From Treponema vincentii F0403 (lineage in GTDB: Bacteria; Spirochaetota; Spirochaetia; Treponematales; Treponemataceae), in the NCBI RefSeq assembly GCF_000412995.1, contig NZ_KE332512.1:2017959-2081958 (forward strand): DNA of 64,000 bases. Reading direction: 5' to 3'. Below, in pieces: positions 27,071 through 35,102 of this stretch. The translations under genes were made by a program, and so were the position numbers. How positions within the stretch are numbered: position 1 is the stretch's first letter; the number at the start of each line of letters is the position of its first letter. The notes beneath the pieces are model-generated. The model did no database searches and had not been told where the DNA came from. It saw only the letters and a program-made list of their open reading frames with translations.

Positions 27071-28006
27071 CTAATTTCCGAAATACAGCGGCAGTGCGTT
27101 GTACAGGTATTCGGCGATTGCATCATAGTCATGGTGTCCTCCCTGTTTGACGGCGTAGCGTATATTCCCCCCGCTGAAAGTGGAGCGGGTCAGCATTTCG
27201 GTCAGTTGGTTGTTTACCTGATCCCAGATAGGATCGCGGGTACCGACTGCGGCATATATTTCATAATCTGCAGCAGTGTATCCTTTTTCTTGCACGAGCT
27301 GTTCAAGCCGGTCAGTTGTTGCTTGAGGTTGATACCGCCCGCCATACGTCCCCATAATCCAGCAGTCGCCGCTCAATGGAAGAAAATACTTGGTAAGATC
27401 GCTGTTGTAGTAAAATTCATACCACGTGGTCACGGCCCCGAGCGAAAAACCGCTGAATGCCCGGCTATTCCGTACTGCATTGGTATTAAAATGAGAATCG
27501 ATAAACGGCAGCAAGGCATTCCGGAAATCATGATGAAATATCCCCAGTTCATCAACACTGCGTGAAAAATCCTGTGGGGCATTATCATTATCAAATGTTG
27601 CAGCAACAATGATGAGCGGCTGAATGTCCCCTTTTTCAATCATAACATCGAACATATTTTTGATAAAACCATTCCCTATTGTAAACAGTTCACCGGCTAT
27701 CCCTGTCCACCCGTGCATATAAAAAAGAGTATTATAGCGTACTTTTGTGTCATCCGCGTTATACCCGTAAGGAAGATAAACGTATGCTTTCTTCGTAATT
27801 GCCGGGCGGGCGGCTTGAGTGTAATCATAGGTAGCATACTCAATCAGATGCACTGTTCCCTGTTTTGCGGCAGTAGAAAAATACGCCTTGGGAATAGCTG
27901 TTGTTACTGTATAATTTTGTAACAATGTAGTCATTTTTGTCTCCGCTGATGTGCAAGATAGCACGCACGTAAAAATCGGCATCATAAGAATGGTCAATTT
28001 TTTCAT
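27071..28006 (-). CDS. Exported esterase, CE1/esterase-D-like lipoprotein
   Basis: 311 residues with a lipoprotein signal ending VLSC (Cys 18). The alpha/beta-hydrolase fold of carbohydrate esterase 1 type is clear: RPAITKKAYVYLPYGYN, YNTLFYMHGWTG, the nucleophile GFSLGAVTTW, and the catalytic His in GGHHDYDAI. Related enzymes remove acetyl or feruloyl groups from polysaccharides. It sits downstream of a second esterase on the same strand, about 100 bases apart, with a CRISPR-repeat-like hairpin between them. Confidence 0.8.
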   Translation of the reverse strand: MKKLTILMMPIFTCVLSCTSAETKMTTLLQNYTVTTAIPKAYFSTAAKQGTVHLIEYATYDYTQAARPAITKKAYVYLPYGYNADDTKVRYNTLFYMHGWTGIAGELFTIGNGFIKNMFDVMIEKGDIQPLIIVAATFDNDNAPQDFSRSVDELGIFHHDFRNALLPFIDSHFNTNAVRNSRAFSGFSLGAVTTWYEFYYNSDLTKYFLPLSGDCWIMGTYGGRYQPQATTDRLEQLVQEKGYTAADYEIYAAVGTRDPIWDQVNNQLTEMLTRSTFSGGNIRYAVKQGGHHDYDAIAEYLYNALPLYFGN

Positions 28007-28029
28007 ATAGCTTCCTTCATTCGTACAAA

Positions 28030-28062
28030 GATTATCCCCTGCGTCGGGGGTGTTGATTGAAA
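28030..28062. repeat. Single CRISPR-repeat-like sequence
   Basis: CCCC-TGCGTC-GGGG forms a small hairpin followed by GTGTTGATTGAAAT, the layout and 3' tail of type I-C CRISPR repeats (usually GTGGATTGAAAC/T). Only one unit is present, with no spacer array or cas genes. A degenerate relative (TGCGTCGGGGGTGTTAATT) lies at 14221-14239 beside the IS3 element. Confidence 0.35.
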
Positions 28063-28108
28063 TTTTGAAACGGTGACAATATACCCATCATTCGGAACAT
28101 TCAAAAGA

Positions 28109-29116
28109 TTACCGCTTTTGAATGTTCCGCTCCCAAACTTGTACCGCCTTATCGAGCCACCCTTCGGCGACTGTGCCGGTTCCCAAGCCAAACCCGTGCG
28201 GCAAACCTTCAAAGATTTCTATTTCCGCGTCGGTTCCGTTCGATTTGATCCGCCGGATGCGATCTTCCATCACCCGAAAACTTGAGATACCATCTGCGGT
28301 TCCGACACAGGCGTATGTCGGCGGTTCGTTACCGTACACTTCCGAAAGTCCTGTGTACTGCATGATGACGACAGCTGGACGCGGGTATTTTTTTTCGCCG
28401 AATCGTTCCGTCCCCAAACTGCCGAGCCATGCTGCCATCCGCGCACCCGCTGAACCGCCCCACAGAGAATAATCTGTGGAATCGAGCTGCAATTCCCCAG
28501 CGTGTTCATGAATAAAGGCAACCGCTCGAGCTAAATCTTCGCAGGCTGTTTGCGAGCCGGGGCGATAGATGAGGGCAAAGGCATTGTACCCGCGCTTGGA
28601 AAGTTCCAGTGCGTGAGGGAAACTGTCATGCATTGCCCCGACATATACAAAGCCGCCGCCTGCACTGCAGATTGCACTTTTTGCACCTTTTTTACCACGA
28701 AAGAAAAAGAGCCCGGTATTCCGTTTTCGCGGATCGCGCTGTTTTTCCGCTTCCGTGTAGATATCGAAAAAGACCGGCTCGCCCCGGAGGGTTTGAGCTT
28801 TAAAATAACGGATGATCTCTACCGTCTTTGCTGCATCGATATGGCTGTACCATCTCAACTGCAAAGTGCCGAGTGTCGTTCCGCTCCAATAACCTGAATC
28901 CGCCGGGAAGAGCAGCCTACCCCACGGAGAAAAACCAGTATCGGCGATAACGCGGTCAATCACGGTTTGCGCGGTAATATCTTCAACTTTCATCCGTCCT
29001 CCCGATGCGATGTCGGTAGTTTTTACACTGCCGCCTTGCTCTGCTGTTTGTGCCGTACAAGATAACGAAAGGAACAGACTGCATAACAGAAGAAACAGCT
29101 TCTTCATCCCACACAT
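28109..29116 (-). CDS. Exported alpha/beta hydrolase (acetyl-esterase-like)
   Basis: 335 residues. The start at 29116 follows TTTAAGGTAG; an internal ATG at 29107 is the alternative. Lipoprotein-type signal MKKLFLLLCSLFLSLSC. In the hydrolase domain, FVYVGAMHDSFPHALELSKRGYNAFALIYR precedes the nucleophile loop LWGGSAGARMAAW and the catalytic His is in GLPHGFGLG, as in acetyl xylan or BD-FAE-type esterases. It is probably in one operon with the CE1-like esterase and the flavodoxin upstream. Confidence 0.8.
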   Translation of the reverse strand: MCGMKKLFLLLCSLFLSLSCTAQTAEQGGSVKTTDIASGGRMKVEDITAQTVIDRVIADTGFSPWGRLLFPADSGYWSGTTLGTLQLRWYSHIDAAKTVEIIRYFKAQTLRGEPVFFDIYTEAEKQRDPRKRNTGLFFFRGKKGAKSAICSAGGGFVYVGAMHDSFPHALELSKRGYNAFALIYRPGSQTACEDLARAVAFIHEHAGELQLDSTDYSLWGGSAGARMAAWLGSLGTERFGEKKYPRPAVVIMQYTGLSEVYGNEPPTYACVGTADGISSFRVMEDRIRRIKSNGTDAEIEIFEGLPHGFGLGTGTVAEGWLDKAVQVWERNIQKR

Positions 29117-29125
29117 CGGTCTACC

Positions 29126-29725
29126 TTAAAAACCTAAACCTTTCAGCCATGCCTTTACACTTACCTCGCTAAAGCTGCTGGGGAACCGTTCACCTGTCAC
29201 CCAATTACCGGTTTTGGCAAGTTTTTCAAGACGTTTCCGGCTTTCACCCGTACCGGTCGAAATGGAAGTACAAAATGTGACCACGCTCTTGCCGGTAAAA
29301 TTATTGTTTTTGACAAACTCATCCACAACCCATGAGGCTTCTCGCCACCAAATCGGATAACCGATAAAAACGGTGTCATAGCTTTCAAAATTCGGGACTG
29401 TTGTTGACTCAAGCGTTACAGACACTTTGTCAACACCCATTTCATGTTCTTGAACAACACGGCTGTTTTTATTATTCCAATTCAAATCTGCCGATGTGTA
29501 AGGCTGTTTCGGTCTTATTACAAACGTATCAGCTTTCGTCTCCTGTGCAATAATCTTTGCTAAACGTTCTGTTGTACCGGTTGCCGAATAATAGACCACC
29601 AGTACTTTTTTCGCATTGACCGTAGTATTTGCGGAACTACCCGGAACAGCACAAGCAGGGACACCCACCGCTAAAAGTACTGCCGCAACAGCAAATACTG
29701 CCATCATTTTCTGTGTGAACTTCAT
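29126..29725 (-). CDS. Exported flavodoxin-like protein
   Basis: 199 residues with a strong GGAGGTGAAAG ribosome site and a signal peptide ending at PACA. The flavodoxin domain begins KVLVVYYSATGTTERLAKIIAQE (FMN phosphate loop) and includes VFIGYPIWWREASWVVDEF and VVTFCTSISTGTGESRKRLEKL. This is a second exported flavodoxin, 10 bases before the esterase gene on the same strand. Context (aldo/keto reductase, esterases, LysR) suggests a redox-responsive operon, by inference. Confidence 0.85.
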   Translation of the reverse strand: MKFTQKMMAVFAVAAVLLAVGVPACAVPGSSANTTVNAKKVLVVYYSATGTTERLAKIIAQETKADTFVIRPKQPYTSADLNWNNKNSRVVQEHEMGVDKVSVTLESTTVPNFESYDTVFIGYPIWWREASWVVDEFVKNNNFTGKSVVTFCTSISTGTGESRKRLEKLAKTGNWVTGERFPSSFSEVSVKAWLKGLGF

Positions 29726-29750
29726 CTTTCACCTCCATTATATTACTATA

Positions 29751-29861
29751 TTACCGCTTTTTATCGAACTTTAAATAACCAGCCCATAATAGCGGACTCC
29801 TTTGCAAAACTGCCGTACAAAGTGCAAAACCGAATAGCACTAAACCAAATCTTTTCATCAT
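29751..29861 (-). CDS. Small 36-codon peptide with strong ribosome site
   Basis: Two adjacent ATGs (29861, 29858) follow GGAGGTTATA. The peptide reads MMKRFGLVLFGFALCTAVLQ, then RSPLLWAGYLKFDKKR and stop. A basic start, one hydrophobic helix of ~14 residues and a basic tail suggest a small membrane protein. It lies between the aldo/keto reductase and flavodoxin genes on the same strand, and ends 26 bases before the flavodoxin start. No family recognised. Confidence 0.5.
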   Translation of the reverse strand: MMKRFGLVLFGFALCTAVLQRSPLLWAGYLKFDKKR

Positions 29862-29925
29862 TATAACCTCCGATAAAATTATATTTCCCTCCAATGGTTT
29901 AGATTCCGCAAGGCCCTCCGATACA

Positions 29926-30783
29926 TTATTTCTTTTTCCGCTCTTCGACCATCTTTACAAACCATTCTACCATATTCGGATCTGTGTGGGAGAAAAACGA
30001 ACTTTCAGCCTTGTCCAGTGCAGCTATACGCTGCATATCTTGATCGCTTAAACGGAAATCGAATACTGCAATATTTTCTGCCATACGTTCCACCCGCGCC
30101 GATTTTGCAAGTACGACAATATTCCGCTGCAAAAGCCACCGCAACATTACCTGCGCAGTCGTCTTACCATATACTGCACCGATTTCTTTCAGTACCGGAT
30201 TTTCAAAAAGTCCTCCGCGCCCCTCACCGAACGGAGCCCATGCTTCATGTACAATGTTGTACTTCTCCATCCATTTATGCGCTTCAATTTGCTGATGAAG
30301 AGGATGTGTTTCTACTTGATTCACCATAGGACGAATCCGGGAAAACGAAGCTATATCCACCAAACGGTCAGGATAAAAATTCGACACACCGATTGCTCTT
30401 ATTTTACCTTCGTCATATAAATCTTCCAACGCCCGCCACGCACCGTAGTAGTCGTTAAAAGGTTGATGCAGCAGCATAAGATCGATATAGTCAAGCTGCA
30501 TCTTTGCCAGTGATTTAAGGACGGACGCTCGGCACGCATCATACCCGTAGTGTTCAATCCATACCTTGCTTGTAATAAACAGTTCCTCCCGTGCAACACC
30601 AGATTTTTTCACCGCAGCCCCAACGCCTTCTTCATTAAAATACGACTGGGCTGTATCAATTAAACGGTATCCAGCCCGTATTGCATCAAGCACACGCTGT
30701 TCCGTTTCTTTTGCATCGATTTGGAACACACCGAAACCGAGAACCGGCATCTTTACACCGTTTGATAACGTCACAAAATCCAT
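29926..30783 (-). CDS. Aldo/keto reductase
   Basis: A 285-residue NADPH-dependent carbonyl reductase with the (beta/alpha)8 fold. The catalytic tetrad is visible: Asp in YRLIDTA, Tyr in QSYFNE, Lys in TSKVW and His in LLHQP. The signatures GKIRAIGVSNF and VNQVETHPLHQ and the C-terminal cofactor motif AKSARVERMAENI are present. The ribosome site is AAGGAGG. It is first in a minus-strand operon that continues with the small ORF, a flavodoxin and two esterases, and is divergent from a LysR regulator that probably controls it. Confidence 0.92.
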   Translation of the reverse strand: MDFVTLSNGVKMPVLGFGVFQIDAKETEQRVLDAIRAGYRLIDTAQSYFNEEGVGAAVKKSGVAREELFITSKVWIEHYGYDACRASVLKSLAKMQLDYIDLMLLHQPFNDYYGAWRALEDLYDEGKIRAIGVSNFYPDRLVDIASFSRIRPMVNQVETHPLHQQIEAHKWMEKYNIVHEAWAPFGEGRGGLFENPVLKEIGAVYGKTTAQVMLRWLLQRNIVVLAKSARVERMAENIAVFDFRLSDQDMQRIAALDKAESSFFSHTDPNMVEWFVKMVEERKKK

Positions 30784-30861
30784 CGTTTTCCTCCTTAGTG
30801 TATTTGGCTGTTTTCAATATAGCAAAGAGAGTAAACTATGTACAATAAAAGTTTTGCAAGG

Positions 30862-30884
30862 CACTATATCAGAAGTGCATAGTG
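30862..30884. promoter_or_regulatory. Putative LysR operator between akr and lysR
   Basis: CACTAT (30862-30867) and ATAGTG (30879-30884) form an inverted repeat with an 11-base spacer, the usual LysR box geometry. A second dyad, GCACT/AGTGC (30861-30865, 30874-30878), overlaps it. It lies 16 bases before the lysR ATG and upstream of a minus-strand promoter for the reductase (TATATT with TTGTAC 18 bases away). Confidence 0.5.
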
Positions 30885-30899
30885 AGATATACTATACCT

Positions 30900-31769
30900 A
30901 TGGAACTTTATCAGTTGCGGCAGCTTGTGGCATTTGCAGAATACGGAACGCTTTCTAAAGCGGCAGAGATGGTGCACACGTCTCAGCCTGCTTTAAGCCG
31001 CTCTATGCAGAATTTGGAAGCCGAGCTTGGGGTACCGCTTTTTAGTCGTACTAAAAATCATATTGCGCTTACCGAGGTAGGTGTCCTTGCAGCACAGCAC
31101 GCACACGTTGTTGTTTCTGCACATGATGATATGATTGGTGCTGTTCGAGAAGCAGACCGCAGACTGCGCAATTTTTCTTTCGGCTCGATTGCTCCGGCTC
31201 CAATGTGGGAATTGGCACCGATCGCATCAAAAGTTTTTACCGGTAAAACAATACAGAGCGATTTACAGGAAACAGAGACATCACTTATCCGCGGACTTGA
31301 TGACGGAACATACAATCTGATTATACTGCTCCACCCGCTTGAAGAAAAAAAGCCTGACGGAACGCCACGCTATATTTGTAAAGCCTTTGTTCGAGAAGAG
31401 CTTTCCGTAGTCTTGCCGGTCTCACATCAGCTTGCAAAACGAAAAAAGCTGCAACTGCAAGACCTTGCCGGAGAAAAACTGTTGATACACAATACCATCG
31501 GTTTTTGGTATTCGGTATGTAAACAAAAAATTCCTGACGCAGTGTTTTTGGAACAAAGCGAGCTTTCGGCTTTGCGTGAAATTGTATATGCCAGCAAATT
31601 GCCTTCTTTCATAACAAATATTACGAATACCAATAATGCCATTCCGCACGGTAAAGTCGCAATTCCTTTATCCGATCCGGAAGTGAATGTGCAATTTTGG
31701 TGTGTCTGTTTAGCGGAAAATGCAAGAGAGTATCAAGCGCTGTTTAAGGCGATAGAAGGGCATCTCTAA
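30900..31769 (+). CDS. LysR-family transcriptional regulator
   Basis: 289 residues from ATG 30900 (MELYQLRQLVAFAEYGTLSKAAEM...TSQPALSRSMQNLEAELG), a textbook LysR helix-turn-helix. The effector domain follows (GSIAPAPMWELAPI, VLPVSHQLAKRKKLQLQDLAGEKLLIH). Divergent to the aldo/keto reductase operon. The last codons and stop lie inside the first stem of a structured element, so the 3' end of the transcript would be folded. Confidence 0.9.
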   Translation: MELYQLRQLVAFAEYGTLSKAAEMVHTSQPALSRSMQNLEAELGVPLFSRTKNHIALTEVGVLAAQHAHVVVSAHDDMIGAVREADRRLRNFSFGSIAPAPMWELAPIASKVFTGKTIQSDLQETETSLIRGLDDGTYNLIILLHPLEEKKPDGTPRYICKAFVREELSVVLPVSHQLAKRKKLQLQDLAGEKLLIHNTIGFWYSVCKQKIPDAVFLEQSELSALREIVYASKLPSFITNITNTNNAIPHGKVAIPLSDPEVNVQFWCVCLAENAREYQALFKAIEGHL

Positions 31770-31898
31770 AAACTCGGTTAGATTTTTAGAGATGCCCGAC
31801 GAGTTTTATTTAAGTCTTTATTTCACAACGACTTAAATAAAACATCGCAAATTAAATCTAAGGGAAACCTCTAAAAACTTCAGCTTTTAGAGGTTCCC
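31758..31898 (+). repeat. Three-hairpin structured element after lysR
   Basis: Stem 1: GGGCATCTCTAAAAA (31758-31772) with TTTTTAGAGATGCCC (31783-31797), 15 bp perfect. Stem 2: GTTTTATTTAAGTC (31803-31816) with GACTTAAATAAAAC (31830-31843), then CATCGCA. Stem 3: 31862-31876 with 31885-31898, one bulge. It lies between convergent genes. The copy at 49184-49297 shares the linkers with changed but still paired stems; a right-half fragment of stem 1 is near 39187-39200. Confidence 0.75.
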
Positions 31899-31951
31899 AG
31901 AAGAATAAAGGCGCAGTCAAGCAGGGCAGTAGATTATCCTCATTTTGCATA

Positions 31952-32326
31952 CTACATCTGAAATGCCGTTATCCAAAAACATATTCCAACAATAAGTGAA
32001 AGCGGAGTCATAACATATTTTTCTTTTCTACTTTTTGAAATCATGTTCATAATAGTATTCAAAGATAGGTAAGCGGCAAAGAAGAAACAAATATATTTAG
32101 TAGCCTTAAAAGACAACCACAAGGAAATAAAACCTCCGGCTTGCAAAATAATTATCATTGCAAAAATTTGGATAGCCACTGAAATGACTGCCGCAACTCT
32201 CAATTTATTAGGTAAGATTTTATGTTGTCCACCCATTGTAAATTCGCCCAAAGGCAAACCGCAAGCAACAAGAACTGTCATAATTGCTATAATTCCAAAT
32301 AATACTGCACCTAATATTGAAAGCAT
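31952..32326 (-). CDS. Small membrane protein
   Basis: 124 residues with four predicted membrane helices (LGAVLFGIIAIMTVLVACGL; VAAVISVAIQIFAMIIILQ; YICFFFAAYLSLNTIMNMI; LSLIVGICFWITAF). No family recognised. The start overlaps the end of a radical SAM fragment by 16 bases, so the original upstream context is lost. It may still be functional. Confidence 0.55.
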   Translation of the reverse strand: MLSILGAVLFGIIAIMTVLVACGLPLGEFTMGGQHKILPNKLRVAAVISVAIQIFAMIIILQAGGFISLWLSFKATKYICFFFAAYLSLNTIMNMISKSRKEKYVMTPLSLIVGICFWITAFQM

Positions 32327-32496
32327 AAATCAATATTCTCCCTTCTCATAAAAGACGCATAACAATATTTACACACATGTGTACATCCGGTGTATGGATT
32401 AACGGAATAATCCGCTACGGGTAAATTTGATTTCGTGAAAATAGATTTTACGTTTATCGTTCGTATAACAACATCGCTCATCTCAAGGGGATTCAT
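32311..32496 (-). pseudogene. Radical SAM protein, N-terminal fragment
   Basis: 61 residues: SVNPYTGCTHVCKYCYASFMRR carries the CxxxCxxC iron-sulfur motif of SPL-like radical SAM proteins. It then runs into foreign sequence and stops. A C-terminal piece of a similar protein is at 37457-37866 on the same strand, on the other side of the restriction-modification genes, but in the wrong order for a simple insertion. Confidence 0.7.
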
Positions 32497-32663
32497 ATAT
32501 CACTATGATAAGCAATCAATAACATTACGTCCAGTAAATGAATGGAATAGCCTCTATTAGTTCAATGCCGGTACATTGTAACAGATTGCGTTATTGTTTA
32601 GAATAAGAAGTAGGTACAGGGTGAAACTATTTTGAATCGAGATTTTATAATGGAGGAGCCGCT

Positions 32664-32933
32664 ATGAATATGGACGCAAAAGACAAACCTCGGCAGCATC
32701 ATATATAGGTATGTCCCGATGAGGTAGGACGATATGTCATTATGCCGGGAGACCCCAAACGGTGTAAGAAAATTGCTGCATATTTTGAGGCTCCACAGCT
32801 GATTGCAGATAACCGTGAATATATTACCTACACTGGTGTACTGGACGGTGTAAAGGTAAGTGTTACTTCGACAGGGATCGGTGGTCCATCCGCATCGATT
32901 GCAATAGAAGAACTGGTACGATGCGGCCTGTGA
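32664..32933 (+). pseudogene. Uridine phosphorylase, N-terminal fragment with nonsense codon
   Basis: ATG 32664 follows GGAGGAGCC. The frame reads MNMDAKDKPRQHHI, an in-frame TAG at 32706, then [23 protein letters not shown] through [18 protein letters not shown] and a stop at 32931. PGDPxR and the GIGGPS phosphate-binding segment mark uridine phosphorylase. About two thirds of the protein is missing. Confidence 0.75.
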
Positions 32934-33089
32934 GCATTAACCCTGCACGAATAAAGAAATATTGATGGTGTTCAGTAATTGTGATACATTGATGGACATC
33001 TGAAAAAACTCAGGTATAGATTTGCTTTGCATCCTTCGAAATAGAAGATGCCCTAAAGTTTATAACATTAAATCAAAAAGGTGATAAAT

Positions 33090-35102
33090 ATGTTAAAAAA
33101 GGATAAGAAAAGTAATACGAGCGGCATAATTTCAAAAATCGTAGCGGATTCCAATTATAAAATTGAGCAGTTTAATCAAACAGAGATAGATAGTGTAGAA
33201 AACTTAATCACTACTAAAACGGATAAAAAAGGAAATGATGTCTATTATGTAAAATGCCAGATAAGAGATAAAGATATTAAGCTTACTGATGAGGAACTTG
33301 TCCGTCAGCTTTATATCAATAAACTTATCAATGAATACAACTATCCAAAAGAAAAAATGGAACTCGAATACAGTGTTTCTTTTGGGAGGGAGAAGAAAAG
33401 AGCGGATATCGTTATCTTTGATAAACTTGCAACAACAAGCCCTTACATTATTGTTGAACTTAAAAAGCCAAAGCTGAAGGACGGAAAGGAACAGTTAAAG
33501 AGCTACTGCAATGCAACAGGAGCTCCTATTGGCGTATGGACAAACGGCGGACAGATTTCTTTTTATCACAGGAAAGATCCTAATTTTTTTGAAGATTTAC
33601 CGAATATCCCGACCTTTAATGAGAAACTGTCAGATATTTTAAGTGAGCGTTGGACGATAGATGACCTTATCTCAAAAGATAAGTTGCTTACAGAAAAGAA
33701 GAGCCTAAAAGACCTTATTTTGGAAATGGAAGACGAGGTGCTTGCTAACGCAGGTGTCGATGTATTTGAAGAAGTTTTCAAACTGATTTTTACAAAGCTT
33801 TATGATGAAATGGAAAGCGGAAGAAATCAGGTACGCCATCTTGAATTTAGAAATTACGGAGATACGGAAACAGAACTGAAAGACAAGATACAAAAGCTGT
33901 TTGACAAGGCAAAGAATAAGTGGGACGGTGTATTTTCACAAGACGCTAAAATTTTACTTAGTCCCTCTCATTTGTCTGTGTGTGTATCTTCTCTTCAAGA
34001 TGTAAAGCTTTTTAATTCCAATCTCGATGTTGTCGACGACGCTTTTGAATATTTGATGAGCAAATCTTCTAAGGGAGAAAAAGGGCAATACTTTACTCCA
34101 AGATATGTAATAGATATGTGCGTTAAAATGCTCAATCCAAAGGCAGATGAAACGATGATAGACCCGGCAAGCGGGTCTTGCGGATTTCCTGTTCACACAA
34201 TATTTTATGTATGGAAACAAATACTCAAAGAAAAAGGAATAGAGCAAAGTCATTTGTTCACCAGTCAGGAAAAGCCTGCTGAATGTACTGATTATGTTAA
34301 TGATAACGTGTTTGCGATTGACTTTGATGAAAAAGCTGTGCGGGTAGCAAGAACACTTAATTTAATCGCAGGAGACGGACAGACAAATGTCCTTCATCTT
34401 AATACCCTTGATTATGAACGCTGGGAGGATACGACTAAGACCGAAGATTGGACAGATACGTATAATGAGGGATGGAAAAAGTTTAAAAAACTAAGAACAA
34501 TTAAAAATAGCAACTATTCTTTTGAGTTTGATATTCTAATGGCTAATCCGCCTTTTGCGGGTGATATTAAAGAGCAAAGAATTATCGCTAAATACGAACT
34601 TGGTAAAAATGCAAGAGGCAAATATCAATCAAATGTTGGTAGGGATATTCTTTTTATTGAACGGAATCTTAACTTTCTAAAGCCCGGCGGAAGAATGGCA
34701 ATTGTGCTTCCGCAAGGCAGATTTAACAATTCATCTGATAAATACATTAGAGATTTTATAACGGAGCGTTGCAGAATACTTGCTGTTGTCGGCTTACACG
34801 GAAATGTTTTCAAACCCCATACAGGAACGAAAACATCGGTGCTTTTCGTTCAAAAATGGGATGATAAACTTTGCCCTAAAAAGGAGGATTACCCTATCTT
34901 TTTTGCCACAATGCAAGAGCCGAGCAAGGATAACTCAGGCGATAAAATCTTTGTCAAAGATAAAGACGGATTACCAATCCTTGATACGCACGGACACTTA
35001 ATCGTCAAGCACGATTTATATAACCACGATGGAATGACTGAAGACGGCATAGCCGAAGCCTTTGCAGAATTTGCAAAAAAAGAGCATTTAAGTTTTTTCT
35101 GA
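33090..35102 (+). CDS. Nuclease-methyltransferase (HsdM-like, BcgIA-like)
   Basis: 670 residues from ATG 33090 (after AAAGGTG); GTG 33081 is an alternative. Residues ~1-170 form a PD-(D/E)XK-like domain (KKRADIVIF ... YIIVELKKPKLKDGKEQL) related to HsdR N-terminal domains. From ~residue 330 comes an N6-adenine methylase with KGQYFTPRYVIDMCVKML, motif I DPASGSCGFP and catalytic NPPF (LMANPPFAG). A nuclease fused to a methylase plus a separate specificity protein is the layout of type IIB enzymes such as BcgI; there is no separate HsdR here. It ends ...EHLSFF at a T6 run directly adjoining the specificity gene. The region is AT-rich and likely acquired. Confidence 0.85.
   Translation: MLKKDKKSNTSGIISKIVADSNYKIEQFNQTEIDSVENLITTKTDKKGNDVYYVKCQIRDKDIKLTDEELVRQLYINKLINEYNYPKEKMELEYSVSFGREKKRADIVIFDKLATTSPYIIVELKKPKLKDGKEQLKSYCNATGAPIGVWTNGGQISFYHRKDPNFFEDLPNIPTFNEKLSDILSERWTIDDLISKDKLLTEKKSLKDLILEMEDEVLANAGVDVFEEVFKLIFTKLYDEMESGRNQVRHLEFRNYGDTETELKDKIQKLFDKAKNKWDGVFSQDAKILLSPSHLSVCVSSLQDVKLFNSNLDVVDDAFEYLMSKSSKGEKGQYFTPRYVIDMCVKMLNPKADETMIDPASGSCGFPVHTIFYVWKQILKEKGIEQSHLFTSQEKPAECTDYVNDNVFAIDFDEKAVRVARTLNLIAGDGQTNVLHLNTLDYERWEDTTKTEDWTDTYNEGWKKFKKLRTIKNSNYSFEFDILMANPPFAGDIKEQRIIAKYELGKNARGKYQSNVGRDILFIERNLNFLKPGGRMAIVLPQGRFNNSSDKYIRDFITERCRILAVVGLHGNVFKPHTGTKTSVLFVQKWDDKLCPKKEDYPIFFATMQEPSKDNSGDKIFVKDKDGLPILDTHGHLIVKHDLYNHDGMTEDGIAEAFAEFAKKEHLSFF

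Noticed and set aside
28003-28212. Small minus-strand ORF reading across the CRISPR-like hairpin
   Set aside because: It is read through the hairpin (FQSTPPTQG), lacks a ribosome site, and overlaps the end of the esterase gene.
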